DNA from: Carboxylicivirga sp.
GTDB lineage: Bacteria > Bacteroidota > Bacteroidia > Bacteroidales > Marinilabiliaceae
Direction of reading: 5' to 3'
Assembly: GCA_025210475.1 (NCBI GenBank)
Contig: JAOARW010000027.1
Location: 1 to 64,000 of the forward strand
Length of the DNA stretch: 64,000 nt
Shown piece by piece: positions 34,309-44,396 of this stretch (the stretch's first letter is position 1; every line of letters begins with the position of its first letter). The notes beneath the pieces are model-generated. The model made no database searches. It was not told where the DNA came from and saw only the letters and a list, made by a program, of their open reading frames with translations. The position numbers and the translations under genes are program-made.

Positions 34309-34337
34309 TGTCCATGTGTTTTGGAAAATACTCCAAG
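34309..34337 (+). repeat. diverged direct repeat, copy 1
   Basis: Matches 34536-34564 at 25 of 29 positions; both begin TGTCCA and end CAAG. In one frame both copies encode V-x-V-F-x-K-x-L-Q, so a short coding piece may have been duplicated before decay. Confidence 0.55.
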
Positions 34338-34535
34338 CTTATTGAATGTAAATCAATTGACAATTTTGACATTGTGTATTAAACAGGATCAAATGATTTT
34401 GCCTGTTTTTCTTTTATCGAATAAAAAAAAAGGAGTCTCACCTAAGGAGTCTAAAAGTTCAATACCCTACATAGGATGTTTTATTATTTAGTGGGTGTCG
34501 CCTGTAATAATCACATATACAATGAGATGGATGTG

Positions 34536-34564
34536 TGTCCAAGTGTTTCGGAAAGTACTACAAG
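34536..34564 (+). repeat. diverged direct repeat, copy 2
   Basis: Second copy of the 34309-34337 repeat, 227 bp downstream and about 70 bp before the broken GH127-type gene. Confidence 0.55.
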
Positions 34565-34631
34565 AATGTTATTAGCATCTGTATTAAGTTTGCTTTTGTA
34601 GTTTATGAATTAAAATTTCAAATGCGAACAA

Positions 34632-34970
34632 ATGAGATTTAAACTCGTCGTCATAGCAATGATCGTAATTTCAGGTTGTACATCAAATTCGAAGAAGTTA
34701 GATATATCTATTCTGGAGAAACCCAAAAAACAACATGTTAATTCGAATTATATTAGTAATCGTGCGCCTCTTCAGCCAAGTGCGTTTATAAAGTTACCGG
34801 TTGGTAGTATTGAGCCTGAGGGATGGTTGAAAGTTTATTTAGAAAAACAGCGCGATGGTTTAACCGGAAATCTAGGTGAGATAAGTGCCTGGTTGCAAAA
34901 AGAAGATAAAAGGAATCAGAATATTACTGATCATTTGGAATGTTGCTTTTATTCTCGTTTTTATTGGTAA
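34632..34970 (+). pseudogene. 5' fragment of a GH127-type (DUF1680) lipoprotein gene
   Basis: The ATG at 34632 opens a lipoprotein signal (VISGCTSNS, Cys16) followed by [40 protein letters not shown] and SAWLQKED. This is the conserved N-terminus of DUF1680/GH127-group enzymes, which are normally over 600 aa. After about residue 95 the similarity stops and the frame runs into the start of the next gene in the wrong phase, ending at 34970. The family otherwise includes beta-L-arabinofuranosidases. The remnant marks a deletion or recombination endpoint at roughly 34905-34920. Confidence 0.8.
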
Positions 34971-36222
34971 TATAGTATTAAGTCAGGTAGAATTTCCTGC
35001 AACACCAAATAGCTCTTCCGTATATGTTGGGGAGCCAACTATCATTAGTGAGGTATTCACGTATTTGATGATTATGCTTGCTCCGATTATTTTTATTAAC
35101 ATTAACCTATTTTCTTATTCTTTGAAGTCTTGTCAATCTTCCAAGCTTACTATTTCTTTTATTATTGGTAGCTCGATCATTATAATCTCTGTTTTTATGA
35201 TGATTTATACAAATACCTGGGGGTATGCCAAACCATACAGTACATTTTTGAGAAATCAGTTTCATTTGCCATTTATTATCATAGGTATTTTAATGGTAAT
35301 TCCTGTTTGTACGATAAAAATTAGATGTTTGAATATGATCAAAAATGAGAATTACTATTGGATTCGGACAGGTGGTGCAATCATATTCATCGTAATTGCA
35401 TTAAGCCCCTTTGTATTTGCTTATTTTAAAAAGGACAATATACAGAAGTCATTTTCAAACAGATTAACGTTGATGACTTATAACATCCAGCAAGGTATTG
35501 ATATGCATGGCAATAATAATTTCGAGGGACAATTGACTTTGATAAAAAAAATTAATCCCGATATAATTGCTTTGCAGGAAAGCGATAGAAGTAGGATTTC
35601 AGGGGGTAATAGCGATGTTGTAAGATATTTCGAAAATAATCTAGGGTATTACTCTTATTATGGACCCAATACAATTTCAGGTACTTTTGGTACTGCCATA
35701 TTATCTCGTTTTCCTCTTCATTCATGCCAAACGATTTACAGTTATAGTACAGATGACGAGATTGGTACGGCGATTACCTCTATAAATGTAAATGGTAAAG
35801 AAATTATAATTTCAAATAGTCACCCTAATGGAACGGAGGATGCAAGACGTGCTCATATTAAAGAAGTGATAGAAATAGCTTCAAATAACAAATCGATAGT
35901 TGCATTTGGTGATTATAATTTTAACCAAAAAAGTAACTATTATAAAGAAATAACCAAGCATTTGAATGATGCTTGGTTATCTGTTTATCCAGATGCCTCT
36001 GTAGATATTGAGAGTCTTAAGGCTACTTTTTACTATCCTTGGCTTCTGGAGTATGAGGGAATAGCTAATGGAAAACTTAATATGTCCAGTCGTATTGATC
36101 ATATTTTAGTTTCAGATGAATTTCAGGTGCTGGAAGCACATTATTTGCCAGAACCTATGTCAGGCACTGATCATCCCGCTCATTGGGTTGTTGTTGGGTG
36201 GGATGAAAATGAGAACAAGTAA
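34885..36222 (+). CDS. membrane endonuclease/exonuclease/phosphatase-family protein, native start lost
   Basis: About 430 native residues. The N-terminal third has four or five membrane segments ([51 protein letters not shown]; and two more). The C-terminal half is an exo/endo/phosphatase domain with [30 protein letters not shown] and GTDHPAHW (metal and catalytic residues Asn, Glu, Asp-x-Asn, Asp-His all present). No ATG lies before the first membrane segment. The frame opens with a GTG at 34885 that sits inside the broken GH127 gene, so the true start was lost at the junction. The protein may be made as a GH127-leader chimera, from the GTG, or not at all. The substrate (phospholipid, nucleic acid or sugar phosphate) is unknown. 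Confidence 0.65.
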   Translation: MPGCKKKIKGIRILLIIWNVAFILVFIGNIVLSQVEFPATPNSSSVYVGEPTIISEVFTYLMIMLAPIIFININLFSYSLKSCQSSKLTISFIIGSSIIIISVFMMIYTNTWGYAKPYSTFLRNQFHLPFIIIGILMVIPVCTIKIRCLNMIKNENYYWIRTGGAIIFIVIALSPFVFAYFKKDNIQKSFSNRLTLMTYNIQQGIDMHGNNNFEGQLTLIKKINPDIIALQESDRSRISGGNSDVVRYFENNLGYYSYYGPNTISGTFGTAILSRFPLHSCQTIYSYSTDDEIGTAITSINVNGKEIIISNSHPNGTEDARRAHIKEVIEIASNNKSIVAFGDYNFNQKSNYYKEITKHLNDAWLSVYPDASVDIESLKATFYYPWLLEYEGIANGKLNMSSRIDHILVSDEFQVLEAHYLPEPMSGTDHPAHWVVVGWDENENK

Positions 36223-37099
36223 TTTGATGAAGAGAGTAGAAAATTTTTAGGGATGTCTTCCTAGATAGTAAGAATTATCACTTGAATAGCAGTAACTAAA
36301 AATAAAAATTTACGTGTGATATTTGGCGGGTTATGGGTATTGCTATGTGGCTAAAGAGCCTAATTAAAAGGCAATACCAGACTGTTAAATCAATTATAAC
36401 CTGGGGGTAAGGTCCCCAGTTTTTTTAATGAAAACTAAATGGAGTGCTTTAGTTTGTATTTGGCGTCATATCTTCACCGCTAACTTAATAGGATAAAAGT
36501 GTTAAAACCACTGAGTAAATATCTTGACCGGTGAATAGAGGTTACAGAAGGTGAGATACACGAGTTTAATACAAACATTAATCAGTTCTACATTGCTTAA
36601 GAATTATGAATTAATAATGATGGTTTGGTGAAACGGTTCTTTCGTAATAATAGTACAAGTGACTTGGCATAAGGTTAGTATGCAGTGAAGTTAATCTTTA
36701 TGGAAAACAATATTGTAGCCTGGCCTCTTGTTTGTGGTGCATTGAAAGTTAAATATCGACCTTATGTTACCGATTAATTTGAATAAGGTAAAGTATAGTT
36801 TTTAGAATTGATCTGATAAGAACGCCTAATAGAATAAAAGCTAATTGATTATTTCGAGGTCAGCTTATACCCTTCTAAAGCAAAATAATTTTAAGATATA
36901 GTAGCTCTACATGGATCATATTCAAAGGTTGATTTGAGTTAATTAAAAGGCATAATATATAATTGGATAGTATTTTGAATACCCAACTATGAAATTCATT
37001 TGAAAAATGTATTTTTGGTACGTGAAGTTGAACGTCAGGTATTGAAAGGCCTTACGAAGTTACAGATATACACTGCTCAACACCCCAGAAAATAATGAT
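36223..37099. other. 877-bp gap before PUL-2
   Basis: No gene is seen. It contains an intrinsic terminator (36401-36426) that could end transcription from the scar region. The rest has frequent stops in all frames. The promoter for the ECF sigma gene should lie in its last part, but I cannot identify one confidently. Confidence 0.5.
36401..36426 (+). terminator. intrinsic terminator
   Basis: CTGGGG (36401-36406) pairs with CCCCAG (36414-36419), loop 7, followed by seven T residues. It lies 180 bp after the phosphatase-family gene and isolates PUL-2 from upstream transcription. Confidence 0.75.
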
Positions 37100-37702
37100 T
37101 TGATTGTGGAAAAGATTAATAAGGATATATTATTGAGTCGAATAGCTAAGTCAGATCAACTTGCTCTAAATGAATTAATAGATTTATACGGTGTAAGGCT
37201 TAAGGAATTCTCCATGACCATTGTTAAGGATGGCTCACTTGTTGATGAAGTTGTGATGGATGTTTTCTTAAAGATTTGGGAAAAGCGAGTAGATATAGCC
37301 TCAGTTAAGAATATAGAAACTTACCTTTTCGTATTGACTCGCAACTTATCACTGAATGTCATTAGAGATAATAAGAAGCATTTTTTTGAGACTATTGAAG
37401 AGAGCGAAATCGTAATAGCCAAATATGAACATACGGCAGAAGATGGAATAATTAGTTCGGAAATGCTTGACGAATTAAATAAAGCTACCGAAGAATTACC
37501 AAAGCAGTGTAAGTTGGTTTTTAAGTTAATAAGGGAAGAGAAACTATCCCGAGAACAAGCAGCTGAAGTTCTAGATATCTCAATTAAAACTATTGATAGA
37601 CATTTAGGAATAGCTGTATCTCGAATTGCAGAAGCTTTAAATATTGATATTACTACCCGAAACCAAAAAGGCAAAATGTTAAACATTTTATTGACTTTGT
37701 AA
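37100..37702 (+). CDS. ECF-type RNA polymerase sigma factor
   Basis: Regulatory sigma factor (200 aa) that should direct RNA polymerase to PUL-2 when released by its FecR partner. It shows region 2 (LALNELIDLYGVRLKEFSMT, then VDEVVMDVFLKIWEKR and TYLFVLTRNLSLNVIRD) and region 4 (LPKQCKLVFKLIREEKLSREQAAEVL, then ISIKTIDRHLGIAVSRIAEAL). No ATG is in frame; TTG at 37100 or GTG at 37106 are the candidate starts, and the frame is open to about 37046. It is followed 78 bp downstream by the FecR gene, the standard cell-surface signalling arrangement. Confidence 0.92.
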   Translation: MIVEKINKDILLSRIAKSDQLALNELIDLYGVRLKEFSMTIVKDGSLVDEVVMDVFLKIWEKRVDIASVKNIETYLFVLTRNLSLNVIRDNKKHFFETIEESEIVIAKYEHTAEDGIISSEMLDELNKATEELPKQCKLVFKLIREEKLSREQAAEVLDISIKTIDRHLGIAVSRIAEALNIDITTRNQKGKMLNILLTL

Positions 37703-37780
37703 AAAAAATTAAAAAAAAGTCATTTTTCATTGAGAACAATTTAAAATTCTCGTGTCCTTAGAGTATAAAGGACATGAAAA

Positions 37781-38797
37781 ATGAAATTTGAAGAAGTACT
37801 ATCAAGATATATACTTGAAGATTATTCAAGAGAGGATAAAGAAGTGGTAGCTGCCTGGAAAAAAGAAAAGGGTGTTAACGAATCTTCGATTGATCTATTA
37901 CGTTTTGCATTAAGGAACCCGGGTAAGGAAAAATACGATTCAACAGAAGTTCTGAAAAAACGTTTGTCTTATAGGATTAATGAGCAAAGATCAATTAAAT
38001 ATAAGCGATTAGGAATAGGGTTTGTTGTTCGTATAGCTGCTGCAATTATTTTGCCTTTATTACTGGCAACTTCAATTATTTTTTATTATAATCAATCGGT
38101 AGATGCAGATTCGTTTATTTCTATGAATGCGCCTATTGGCACCATCAGTAAAGTTTTACTTCCTGATGGTAGTGAGGTTATTTTAAATTCCGGAAGTTCG
38201 CTTAAATATTCTGCAAACTTACACAAGAAAAAACAGAGGAAAGTTGAGTTAAAAGGAGAAGGATTCTTTTCTGTTATGAGTGACAAAGAACACCCTTTTA
38301 TTGTAACAACATCAGAAATTAACATTAAGGCACTTGGAACTAAATTTAATGTTAAGTCATATTCTGATGAATCTGATGTAACAGTTTCTTTAGTAGAGGG
38401 TGCAGTTCAATTGTTAGATAATAAATCTATTAAAGATTCAGATATTGGAGTTTTGAAACCAGGTGAAGTAGCTCGTTTTAATAAAGAGAACTGTGATGTT
38501 AATATAGAAACGGATACTCGAATAGAAAGACAAATATCTTGGAAAGATGGTGTAATAATTTTTGAAAATGAACCTTTCACTCAAGTTCTTCATACAATGG
38601 AACGTAAATACAATGTTCAGTTTGTCTTAATAGACAAAGAGCTTGAACAGCTTTTAATTACAGCAAAGTTTAGTAGTGAAACATTGGAAGATTTCCTATT
38701 TAAGATCAGTAATGTAACCGATACAAGAAATGAAATAATCAATCATACAGAGAATAGTAAGAAAAAGCAAATACACATTAAGAAAGCAAATAACTAA
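37781..38797 (+). CDS. FecR-family anti-sigma factor
   Basis: Inner-membrane anti-sigma protein (338 aa) that relays the state of the SusC transporter to the ECF sigma factor. A cytoplasmic N-terminal part (about 1-80) precedes a membrane segment (about 86-106, IAAAIILPLLLATSIIFYY), the FecR domain (NAPIGTISKVLLPDGSEVILN, KGEGFFSVMSDKEHPFIV, ALGTKFNVKSY, VSLVEGAVQLL) and the DUF4974-type C-terminal domain (FENEPFTQVLHTMERKYNVQF) that meets the STN domain of the transporter. A small stem, GTCCTT (37754-37759) with AAGGAC (37768-37773), lies just before the start. Confidence 0.94.
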   Translation: MKFEEVLSRYILEDYSREDKEVVAAWKKEKGVNESSIDLLRFALRNPGKEKYDSTEVLKKRLSYRINEQRSIKYKRLGIGFVVRIAAAIILPLLLATSIIFYYNQSVDADSFISMNAPIGTISKVLLPDGSEVILNSGSSLKYSANLHKKKQRKVELKGEGFFSVMSDKEHPFIVTTSEINIKALGTKFNVKSYSDESDVTVSLVEGAVQLLDNKSIKDSDIGVLKPGEVARFNKENCDVNIETDTRIERQISWKDGVIIFENEPFTQVLHTMERKYNVQFVLIDKELEQLLITAKFSSETLEDFLFKISNVTDTRNEIINHTENSKKKQIHIKKANN

Positions 38798-38805
38798 ATA
38801 AAAAA

Positions 38806-38854
38806 AGCAGGATTATGCGCCAACATAATCCTGCTAACCTGAATTTAATCAGGT
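38806..38854 (+). promoter_or_regulatory. double hairpin in the leader of the STN-type SusC gene
   Basis: AGCAGGATTATG (38806-38817) pairs perfectly with CATAATCCTGCT (38824-38835) around 6 bases. ACCTGA (38837-38842) with TCAGGT (38849-38854) follows directly. No T run follows, so attenuation or mRNA end protection is more likely than simple termination. The SusC start is 28 bp further on. Confidence 0.5.
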
Positions 38855-38882
38855 ATAATTTTAATAAAAGCGATATAAATTT

Positions 38883-41800
38883 ATGAAAAAAAAATGGATT
38901 TGGGATAAAGGTGTTAGTCCACTTATCCCCAAAAAACTAAGACTCATCATGAGATTAACGCTAGGAATGTTTTTAATTGGAGCCTTTAATGCTTTAGCAT
39001 CAGTTGGATATTCTCAGGATGCAAAAGTAACATTGCGCTTTAATAATGCAGAGATTATTGATGTATTAAGAGCGATTGAGAATAATACAGAATTCTCATT
39101 TATTTATACAGATAAACTAGTTGATATAGATAGAAAAATTAGTTTGAATGTTGAGGAGGAAAGTATAAACATAGTTTTGGAAGAGCTTTTTGATCGGTCT
39201 AATATAAATTATATTGTTGTTGGTAACAGTATCATCCTTAAGTCGACTAAAAATAGAATAGAATCTTCTGCTAATCAGGCGCAACGAAAAATTGTAATAG
39301 AAGGTGTTGTAACGGATACTAATGGAGAACCGTTACCAGGGGTCAATGTTTATGAGAAATCAAATCCTCAAAATGGTGTAATTACCGGAGTTGATGGATC
39401 ATATCAAATCATGTTACAAGGTGTTAATGGTACTTTGTCCTTTTCGTTTATTGGTTTTGAACCTCAGGAAGTACAAATTGGTGAGCGTAGGAATATAAAC
39501 ATTACATTGTTAGAGGAAGTGACAGATATTGATGAAGTTGTTGTTGTGGGTTATGGTGTTCAGAAGAAGGTAAATATGACTGGTGCCGTTGCTAAAATAG
39601 ATGCTGGAGAGTTGGAAAATCGAGCAGTTGCTAATGTTTCACAAGCCTTACAAGGATTAGCACCGGGGCTAAATGTCTCACTTAATAATAGTGGAGGAGA
39701 GGCTGATGCTGCAATGGATATTCAGGTAAGGGGGACAGGTTCTTTATCCGGTAATGGAGGTTCACCATTAGTTCTGGTTGATGGAGTGAAATCGAATTTG
39801 AATGATGTTAATCCGAACGATATTGAGAATATATCTGTACTAAAGGATGCTGCATCTGCTGCAATTTATGGAGCAGATGCAGCATATGGTGTTATTTTGG
39901 TCACTACCAAGAGTGGTAAGAAAGGTGAGAAGTTTACAGTGAACTATACCAACAATTTAAGCTGGAAACAATTAACATTTGTACCAGATCAGGTAAGTTC
40001 AGTTGACTACGCTAAATATTGGAATACAGCCCATACAAATAGTCATGGCTCTCCCGTGTTTTCGGAGGAAGATATATCTGAAATGCAGGCTGTTATTGAT
40101 GGCGTTGATAATCCTTTTGGTATCTATGGAACAATGCCCAATCCAAAGAATGGTTCACAGTGGTTAGGTATACGCGATCAGCAAACAACTTCAAGAGCGA
40201 ATACAAATTGGTATGATGTAATTTATAAAGACTACAGGTTTGTTCAGCAACATAATGTTTCTGTTAGCGGAGGTTCAGATAAAGTACGCGGCTATTTATC
40301 GGCAGGGATGTTAGATGATGAAGGGCAATTAAATTATGGAAATGAATATTTTAAACGTTATAATTTTACGGCCAAGTTAGATGCAGATGTAACAAAGTGG
40401 TTGAATATCGGAACAAATGTGCGTTACTCGAAGAAAGAAAATAGCTTTCCGGAATATGATAACGGAACGTCTAATACATCTAATCAGGAGCTATACCATG
40501 ATGTATTACGAACTAAGCCATTGGCACCGTATAAAACACCTGGGCAGTATGATGAAAACGGGAAATTAATTGTGCCTGAACAATTGGCAAATATTCCATT
40601 CGTTTTGGCCAATTCAGGTGAAAAACAATACATTAATGATGAACTGGTTGCGACTTTTAAGGCAGTAGCTCAGGTTTTATCTGGTTGGCAGATTAAAGGA
40701 GATTACTCTTACAAGAAAAAAAGCGGGGTAACAACAACACATACCCAAAAGGCTACAATGTTTGGACCTGACGGAAGTCCGCAATACCTGTACAATGCAG
40801 AAGCTAATAATAAGTTGACTAAGAATATGGAGATGACTTGGTATTCAACTTTTAATGTTTATTCTGAGTATAAGAAAAAAATAAACAAACATAATTTCAC
40901 TATTCTGGCTGGTTATCAGGAGCAAGAGAATAAGGTTGAAGGTTTGAAGGCCAGTAATACAGGTATTCTGGATGATAACTTATCATCTTTGGAACTAGCT
41001 GTAGGTGAGAATTTATTGGTGAATAACCCAATAAGTCATTGGGGAACACACGGTGGATTTGCGCGTTTTGCTTATAATTATGATGGTAAGTATTTATTTG
41101 AATTTAACGGGCGCTACGATGGTTCTTCTAAATTTGAAAAAGGAAAACGATATGTTTTTTCCCCATCAGCATCTTTAGGTTATAATATTCATAAAGAAAA
41201 ATTCTGGCAGCCTCTCTCTTCTGTGGTGAATACTTTTAAGTTGCGTTTATCATACGGTACCTTAGGAAACCAAAATGTAGCAGGCTATTTATATTTACCA
41301 AATATTCCGGTTAAGGATAATTTAGGGTGGGCTATTAATGGAAGTCGTCCGTATTATACTCAGGTCCCTGGTATCGTTAGTGATGAACTTACTTGGGAGG
41401 TGTCAAAAACTAAGAACATTGGTGCAGATCTTACCTTTTTTAAGAATCGTTTATCGACTTCTGTTGATATTTATTCTCGCCGGACTGAAAATATGTTTGG
41501 GCCAAGCGAAGTATTGCCAAGTACATTAGGAACTGGAGTTCCTAAGGGAAATTCTGCAACGCTTGAAACCAATGGATTTGAAGCGATAGTTGCCTGGCGT
41601 CAGCAAGTCAGTCCTGCTTTTAGCTACAACTTGTCAGCGATGCTTTCCAATAGTAAATCTACCATTATCGATTACTTTAATGAAACAAAAGTCATTGGTT
41701 CTCAATATGAAGGTAAGGTGTTGGGAGAAATATGGGGCTATGTGGCCGATGATTTATTTCAGACACCAGAGGAAGTAGAAGCCTATCTGGCAGAACACGA

Positions 41801-42446
41801 TATGAGTGCTTTGGGTAATGGCTGGCGCCCAGGTAACGTGAAATACTTGAATTTAGATGAAGACCCAGCCATAAATCAAGGTGACAATACTGTTGATAAC
41901 TCTGGTGATCGTAAGATTATTGGAAATAATCGGCCACAATATTTGTATTCGATAAAAGGAGGCTTCCAGTATAAAAACATTGATTTTAGTATGTTCTGGC
42001 AAGGTGTAGGTAAGCGAGATATTATTTTTAGTAAAGCATCAACAACTTTTTGGGGATGGATAAGTCATTCTCAATCCCATGTTTCATCTCAAGTAATGGA
42101 TTACTGGAGTGAAGAAAATCCAGGTGCATATTTGCCTATTCCTTTAGATAAAAGTGGTAAGTCTGGTAATGGGAAAGATAGATATGCATCAACCCGTTAT
42201 TTGCAGAATGGTGCTTATTTAAGATTAAAAAACCTTCAGATTGGTTATACATTGCCAAAGCAATGGGCAGAAAAAGCAGGTATTAAAAAGATGCGCATTT
42301 TTGCTTCTGGAGAGAATCTGTTAACCATTACTGAAATGTGGGATGCTTTTGATCCTGAAATCGCAGGACTAAGTGGTAAACATGACAGGGGACGAGCTTA
42401 TCCGTTGTCAAGAACTTATTCATTGGGCGTAAACCTTTCATTTTAG
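38883..42446 (+). CDS. SusC-family TonB-dependent transducer with STN domain
   Basis: Outer-membrane importer and signal transducer of PUL-2 (1187 aa). After a long signal region (to about 45) it has an STN domain (about 47-121, VTLRFNNAEIIDVLRAIENN) that contacts FecR, a CarboxypepD_reg-like domain (GVVTDTNGEPLPGVNVYEKS), the TonB-box-like DEVVVVGYGVQKK (from about 218), a plug (IQVRGTGSLSGNGGSPLVLV, VLKDAASAAIYGADAAYG) and the barrel ending SLGVNLSF. The STN domain and the adjoining sigma/FecR genes show trans-envelope signalling, unlike the two SusC proteins of PUL-1, which rely on the hybrid sensor. Confidence 0.96.
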   Translation: MKKKWIWDKGVSPLIPKKLRLIMRLTLGMFLIGAFNALASVGYSQDAKVTLRFNNAEIIDVLRAIENNTEFSFIYTDKLVDIDRKISLNVEEESINIVLEELFDRSNINYIVVGNSIILKSTKNRIESSANQAQRKIVIEGVVTDTNGEPLPGVNVYEKSNPQNGVITGVDGSYQIMLQGVNGTLSFSFIGFEPQEVQIGERRNINITLLEEVTDIDEVVVVGYGVQKKVNMTGAVAKIDAGELENRAVANVSQALQGLAPGLNVSLNNSGGEADAAMDIQVRGTGSLSGNGGSPLVLVDGVKSNLNDVNPNDIENISVLKDAASAAIYGADAAYGVILVTTKSGKKGEKFTVNYTNNLSWKQLTFVPDQVSSVDYAKYWNTAHTNSHGSPVFSEEDISEMQAVIDGVDNPFGIYGTMPNPKNGSQWLGIRDQQTTSRANTNWYDVIYKDYRFVQQHNVSVSGGSDKVRGYLSAGMLDDEGQLNYGNEYFKRYNFTAKLDADVTKWLNIGTNVRYSKKENSFPEYDNGTSNTSNQELYHDVLRTKPLAPYKTPGQYDENGKLIVPEQLANIPFVLANSGEKQYINDELVATFKAVAQVLSGWQIKGDYSYKKKSGVTTTHTQKATMFGPDGSPQYLYNAEANNKLTKNMEMTWYSTFNVYSEYKKKINKHNFTILAGYQEQENKVEGLKASNTGILDDNLSSLELAVGENLLVNNPISHWGTHGGFARFAYNYDGKYLFEFNGRYDGSSKFEKGKRYVFSPSASLGYNIHKEKFWQPLSSVVNTFKLRLSYGTLGNQNVAGYLYLPNIPVKDNLGWAINGSRPYYTQVPGIVSDELTWEVSKTKNIGADLTFFKNRLSTSVDIYSRRTENMFGPSEVLPSTLGTGVPKGNSATLETNGFEAIVAWRQQVSPAFSYNLSAMLSNSKSTIIDYFNETKVIGSQYEGKVLGEIWGYVADDLFQTPEEVEAYLAEHDMSALGNGWRPGNVKYLNLDEDPAINQGDNTVDNSGDRKIIGNNRPQYLYSIKGGFQYKNIDFSMFWQGVGKRDIIFSKASTTFWGWISHSQSHVSSQVMDYWSEENPGAYLPIPLDKSGKSGNGKDRYASTRYLQNGAYLRLKNLQIGYTLPKQWAEKAGIKKMRIFASGENLLTITEMWDAFDPEIAGLSGKHDRGRAYPLSRTYSLGVNLSF

Positions 42447-42480
42447 GATAGTCGGTTAAATAACGAAACGAATTTTGATT

Positions 42481-44205
42481 ATGAAAAAAATAATATATAT
42501 AATACTACCAATACTTCTATTCGGTGCTTGTTCCGATGTGTTGGATAAATACCCCTTGGATGAAATTACCGAGGCATCTTATTGGAAGAAATCTGCAGAC
42601 CTGGAACTGTATTTGAATCAATATTATAAAGATTTTAAAAAGCTGCCATCTAGCTGGGGGTTAGGTGTATATGGGAGTGAAAAGAATAGTGATAACTTAA
42701 TTGGTAGTCAACCTAATGATCTTTTGAATGGAACTCGCATTGTGCCTGACGACAAAGGAGGATGGGATTGGTCTAAAATAAGGAGCATTAATTATTTTAT
42801 CGAAAATGCTCCGAATGCAACCGATGGTTTAGAGAGCGATTTGAATCACTTTAAAGGGGAAGGTTACTTTTTTAGAGCGTGGTATTACTTTGGTTTGGTT
42901 AAACAATTTGGTGATGTACCATGGTATGATAAAGTTTTGGGAACAGAGTCTGAGGAGTTATATGCTAAACGCGATGCACGTAATATAGTAATCGATAATA
43001 TCATTAAAGATTTAGATGAGGCCATTAGGCTAATGAAAAATCAGGATGATGTTGATCTGGGCCGCGTACATAAAGGGATCGCTTTGCTATTCAAATCACG
43101 TGTTTGTTTATATGAAGGTACCTGGGAAAAATACCATGCGGGAACTGAATTTGGGGTTGTTGGCTCAGATGGTACAAAATACCTTCAATTGGCAGAATCT
43201 GCTGCCTGGGAACTAATGGAAACCGGTGTTTATGCTTTGTATGATAATAACAAACCAACAGAAGACTACTACAAACTATTTAACCGTACGAATCATGTTT
43301 CCACCAAAGAAGTATTAATGTGGCAGAATTGTAGTGTCGACTTAGGATTAGGACATGGAGCCTTACAGTATTTGAATGGAGATAAAGCGGGAGGTGCCGG
43401 TATTACCAAAGAGTTAGTTGATGCATATCTTTGTGATAATGGATTACCAATTGCATTGGCCGGTGATTACTATAAGGGTGATGTAACAATTGGTGATGTG
43501 GTAACAAATCGTGACGCCCGATTAGCACAAACTACATGGGTGCCTGGTCAAACAAGGTTCGATGATATTATTTTTGAAGAGCCTAATATTGAGGCTACTA
43601 GTGCGTCTGAATGTACTACTGGTTATCAAATCCGTAAAGGTTCAACTACTGATCCGAATCAGCAAGGATCTGAGATTGATCAAGGGCAAACTGCAGGTAT
43701 TGTTTTCAGATATGCGGAAGTACTCTTAAATTATGCCGAAGCAAGGGCGGAATTAGGGTCATTAACTCAAGATGATTTAGATAAGACTATAAACTTGTTG
43801 CGTGACAGAGCTGGAGTTTCTCCTCTCAGTCTAAACGTAGGTTATGTTGATCCGAACTGGAAGTTTCCAACTCTTTCGCCAATCATCAACGAAATCCGAA
43901 GAGAACGTCGGGTAGAGTTAGCTTTGGAAGGTTTCCGTCTTGGAGATATTATGCGTTGGGCAGCTGCTGACGAATTGATTGTTGGTGTGCGTCCACGAGG
44001 AATCAAGTTAATACCAGGTGTTTCGTTCCCTGACCCCAATTTTGGAAAGAATGAACCAGTTGATGACAATGACTATTTAGATTATTATCAAACACTTAAT
44101 GCAGATGGTTACGGTTTTGATGTTGAGCGAGATTATTTATCTCCACTTCCATTAGATCAGTTGGCTCTCAATGAAAACCTGGAGCAAAACCCTGGTTGGG
44201 AGTAG
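42481..44205 (+). CDS. SusD/RagB-family surface glycan-binding lipoprotein (PUL-2)
   Basis: Glycan-capturing lid of the STN-type SusC (574 aa from the ATG at 42481; a TTG at 42475 is less likely). The lipobox is FGAC with Cys17, followed by the classic SDVLDKYPLDEITEASYWK. Helical features include GEGYFFRAWYYFGLVKQFGD, then VPWYDKVL, IALLFKSRVCLYEGTWEKYH, FRYAEVLLNYAEARAELG and INEIRRERRVELALEGFR, then LGDIMRW. It ends LNENLEQNPGWE. It lies 34 bp after SusC and is followed by a strong hairpin. Confidence 0.95.
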   Translation: MKKIIYIILPILLFGACSDVLDKYPLDEITEASYWKKSADLELYLNQYYKDFKKLPSSWGLGVYGSEKNSDNLIGSQPNDLLNGTRIVPDDKGGWDWSKIRSINYFIENAPNATDGLESDLNHFKGEGYFFRAWYYFGLVKQFGDVPWYDKVLGTESEELYAKRDARNIVIDNIIKDLDEAIRLMKNQDDVDLGRVHKGIALLFKSRVCLYEGTWEKYHAGTEFGVVGSDGTKYLQLAESAAWELMETGVYALYDNNKPTEDYYKLFNRTNHVSTKEVLMWQNCSVDLGLGHGALQYLNGDKAGGAGITKELVDAYLCDNGLPIALAGDYYKGDVTIGDVVTNRDARLAQTTWVPGQTRFDDIIFEEPNIEATSASECTTGYQIRKGSTTDPNQQGSEIDQGQTAGIVFRYAEVLLNYAEARAELGSLTQDDLDKTINLLRDRAGVSPLSLNVGYVDPNWKFPTLSPIINEIRRERRVELALEGFRLGDIMRWAAADELIVGVRPRGIKLIPGVSFPDPNFGKNEPVDDNDYLDYYQTLNADGYGFDVERDYLSPLPLDQLALNENLEQNPGWE

Positions 44206-44223
44206 TTAATAAGATTTGCTAAA

Positions 44224-44251
44224 AGGTTTCCGGCTCTTGTGCCGGAAACCT
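44224..44251 (+). terminator. 11-bp hairpin after SusD of PUL-2
   Basis: AGGTTTCCGGC (44224-44234) and GCCGGAAACCT (44241-44251) pair perfectly around 6 bases, followed by AAAATTT. The position between SusD and the first enzyme suggests partial termination or 3'-end stabilisation. Confidence 0.65.
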
Positions 44252-44396
44252 AAAATTTATATGCTCAAATCATGGACATACAGCCATTGATATGGCCTTT
44301 TCTGAAGGTGATAGATGGAAAGAATAAACCATAGAAGATAAAATTAGTATGGTGTAGTCAGTTGTTAATTAAGGATGTAATTAGATTGAAAAAATA

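Larger units (their letters stand above)
33631..34631. other. degenerate intergenic stretch between the two PULs
   Basis: No intact gene is supported. A 69-codon minus-strand frame (33669-33878) is possible but unrecognised. The stretch contains an orphan intrinsic terminator (33870-33895) and two diverged copies of a 29-bp sequence (34309-34337 and 34536-34564). Confidence 0.5.

Noticed and set aside
34300..34491. 63-codon frame in the scar region
   Set aside because: Includes one copy of the diverged direct repeat and no recognisable domain; probably decayed DNA.
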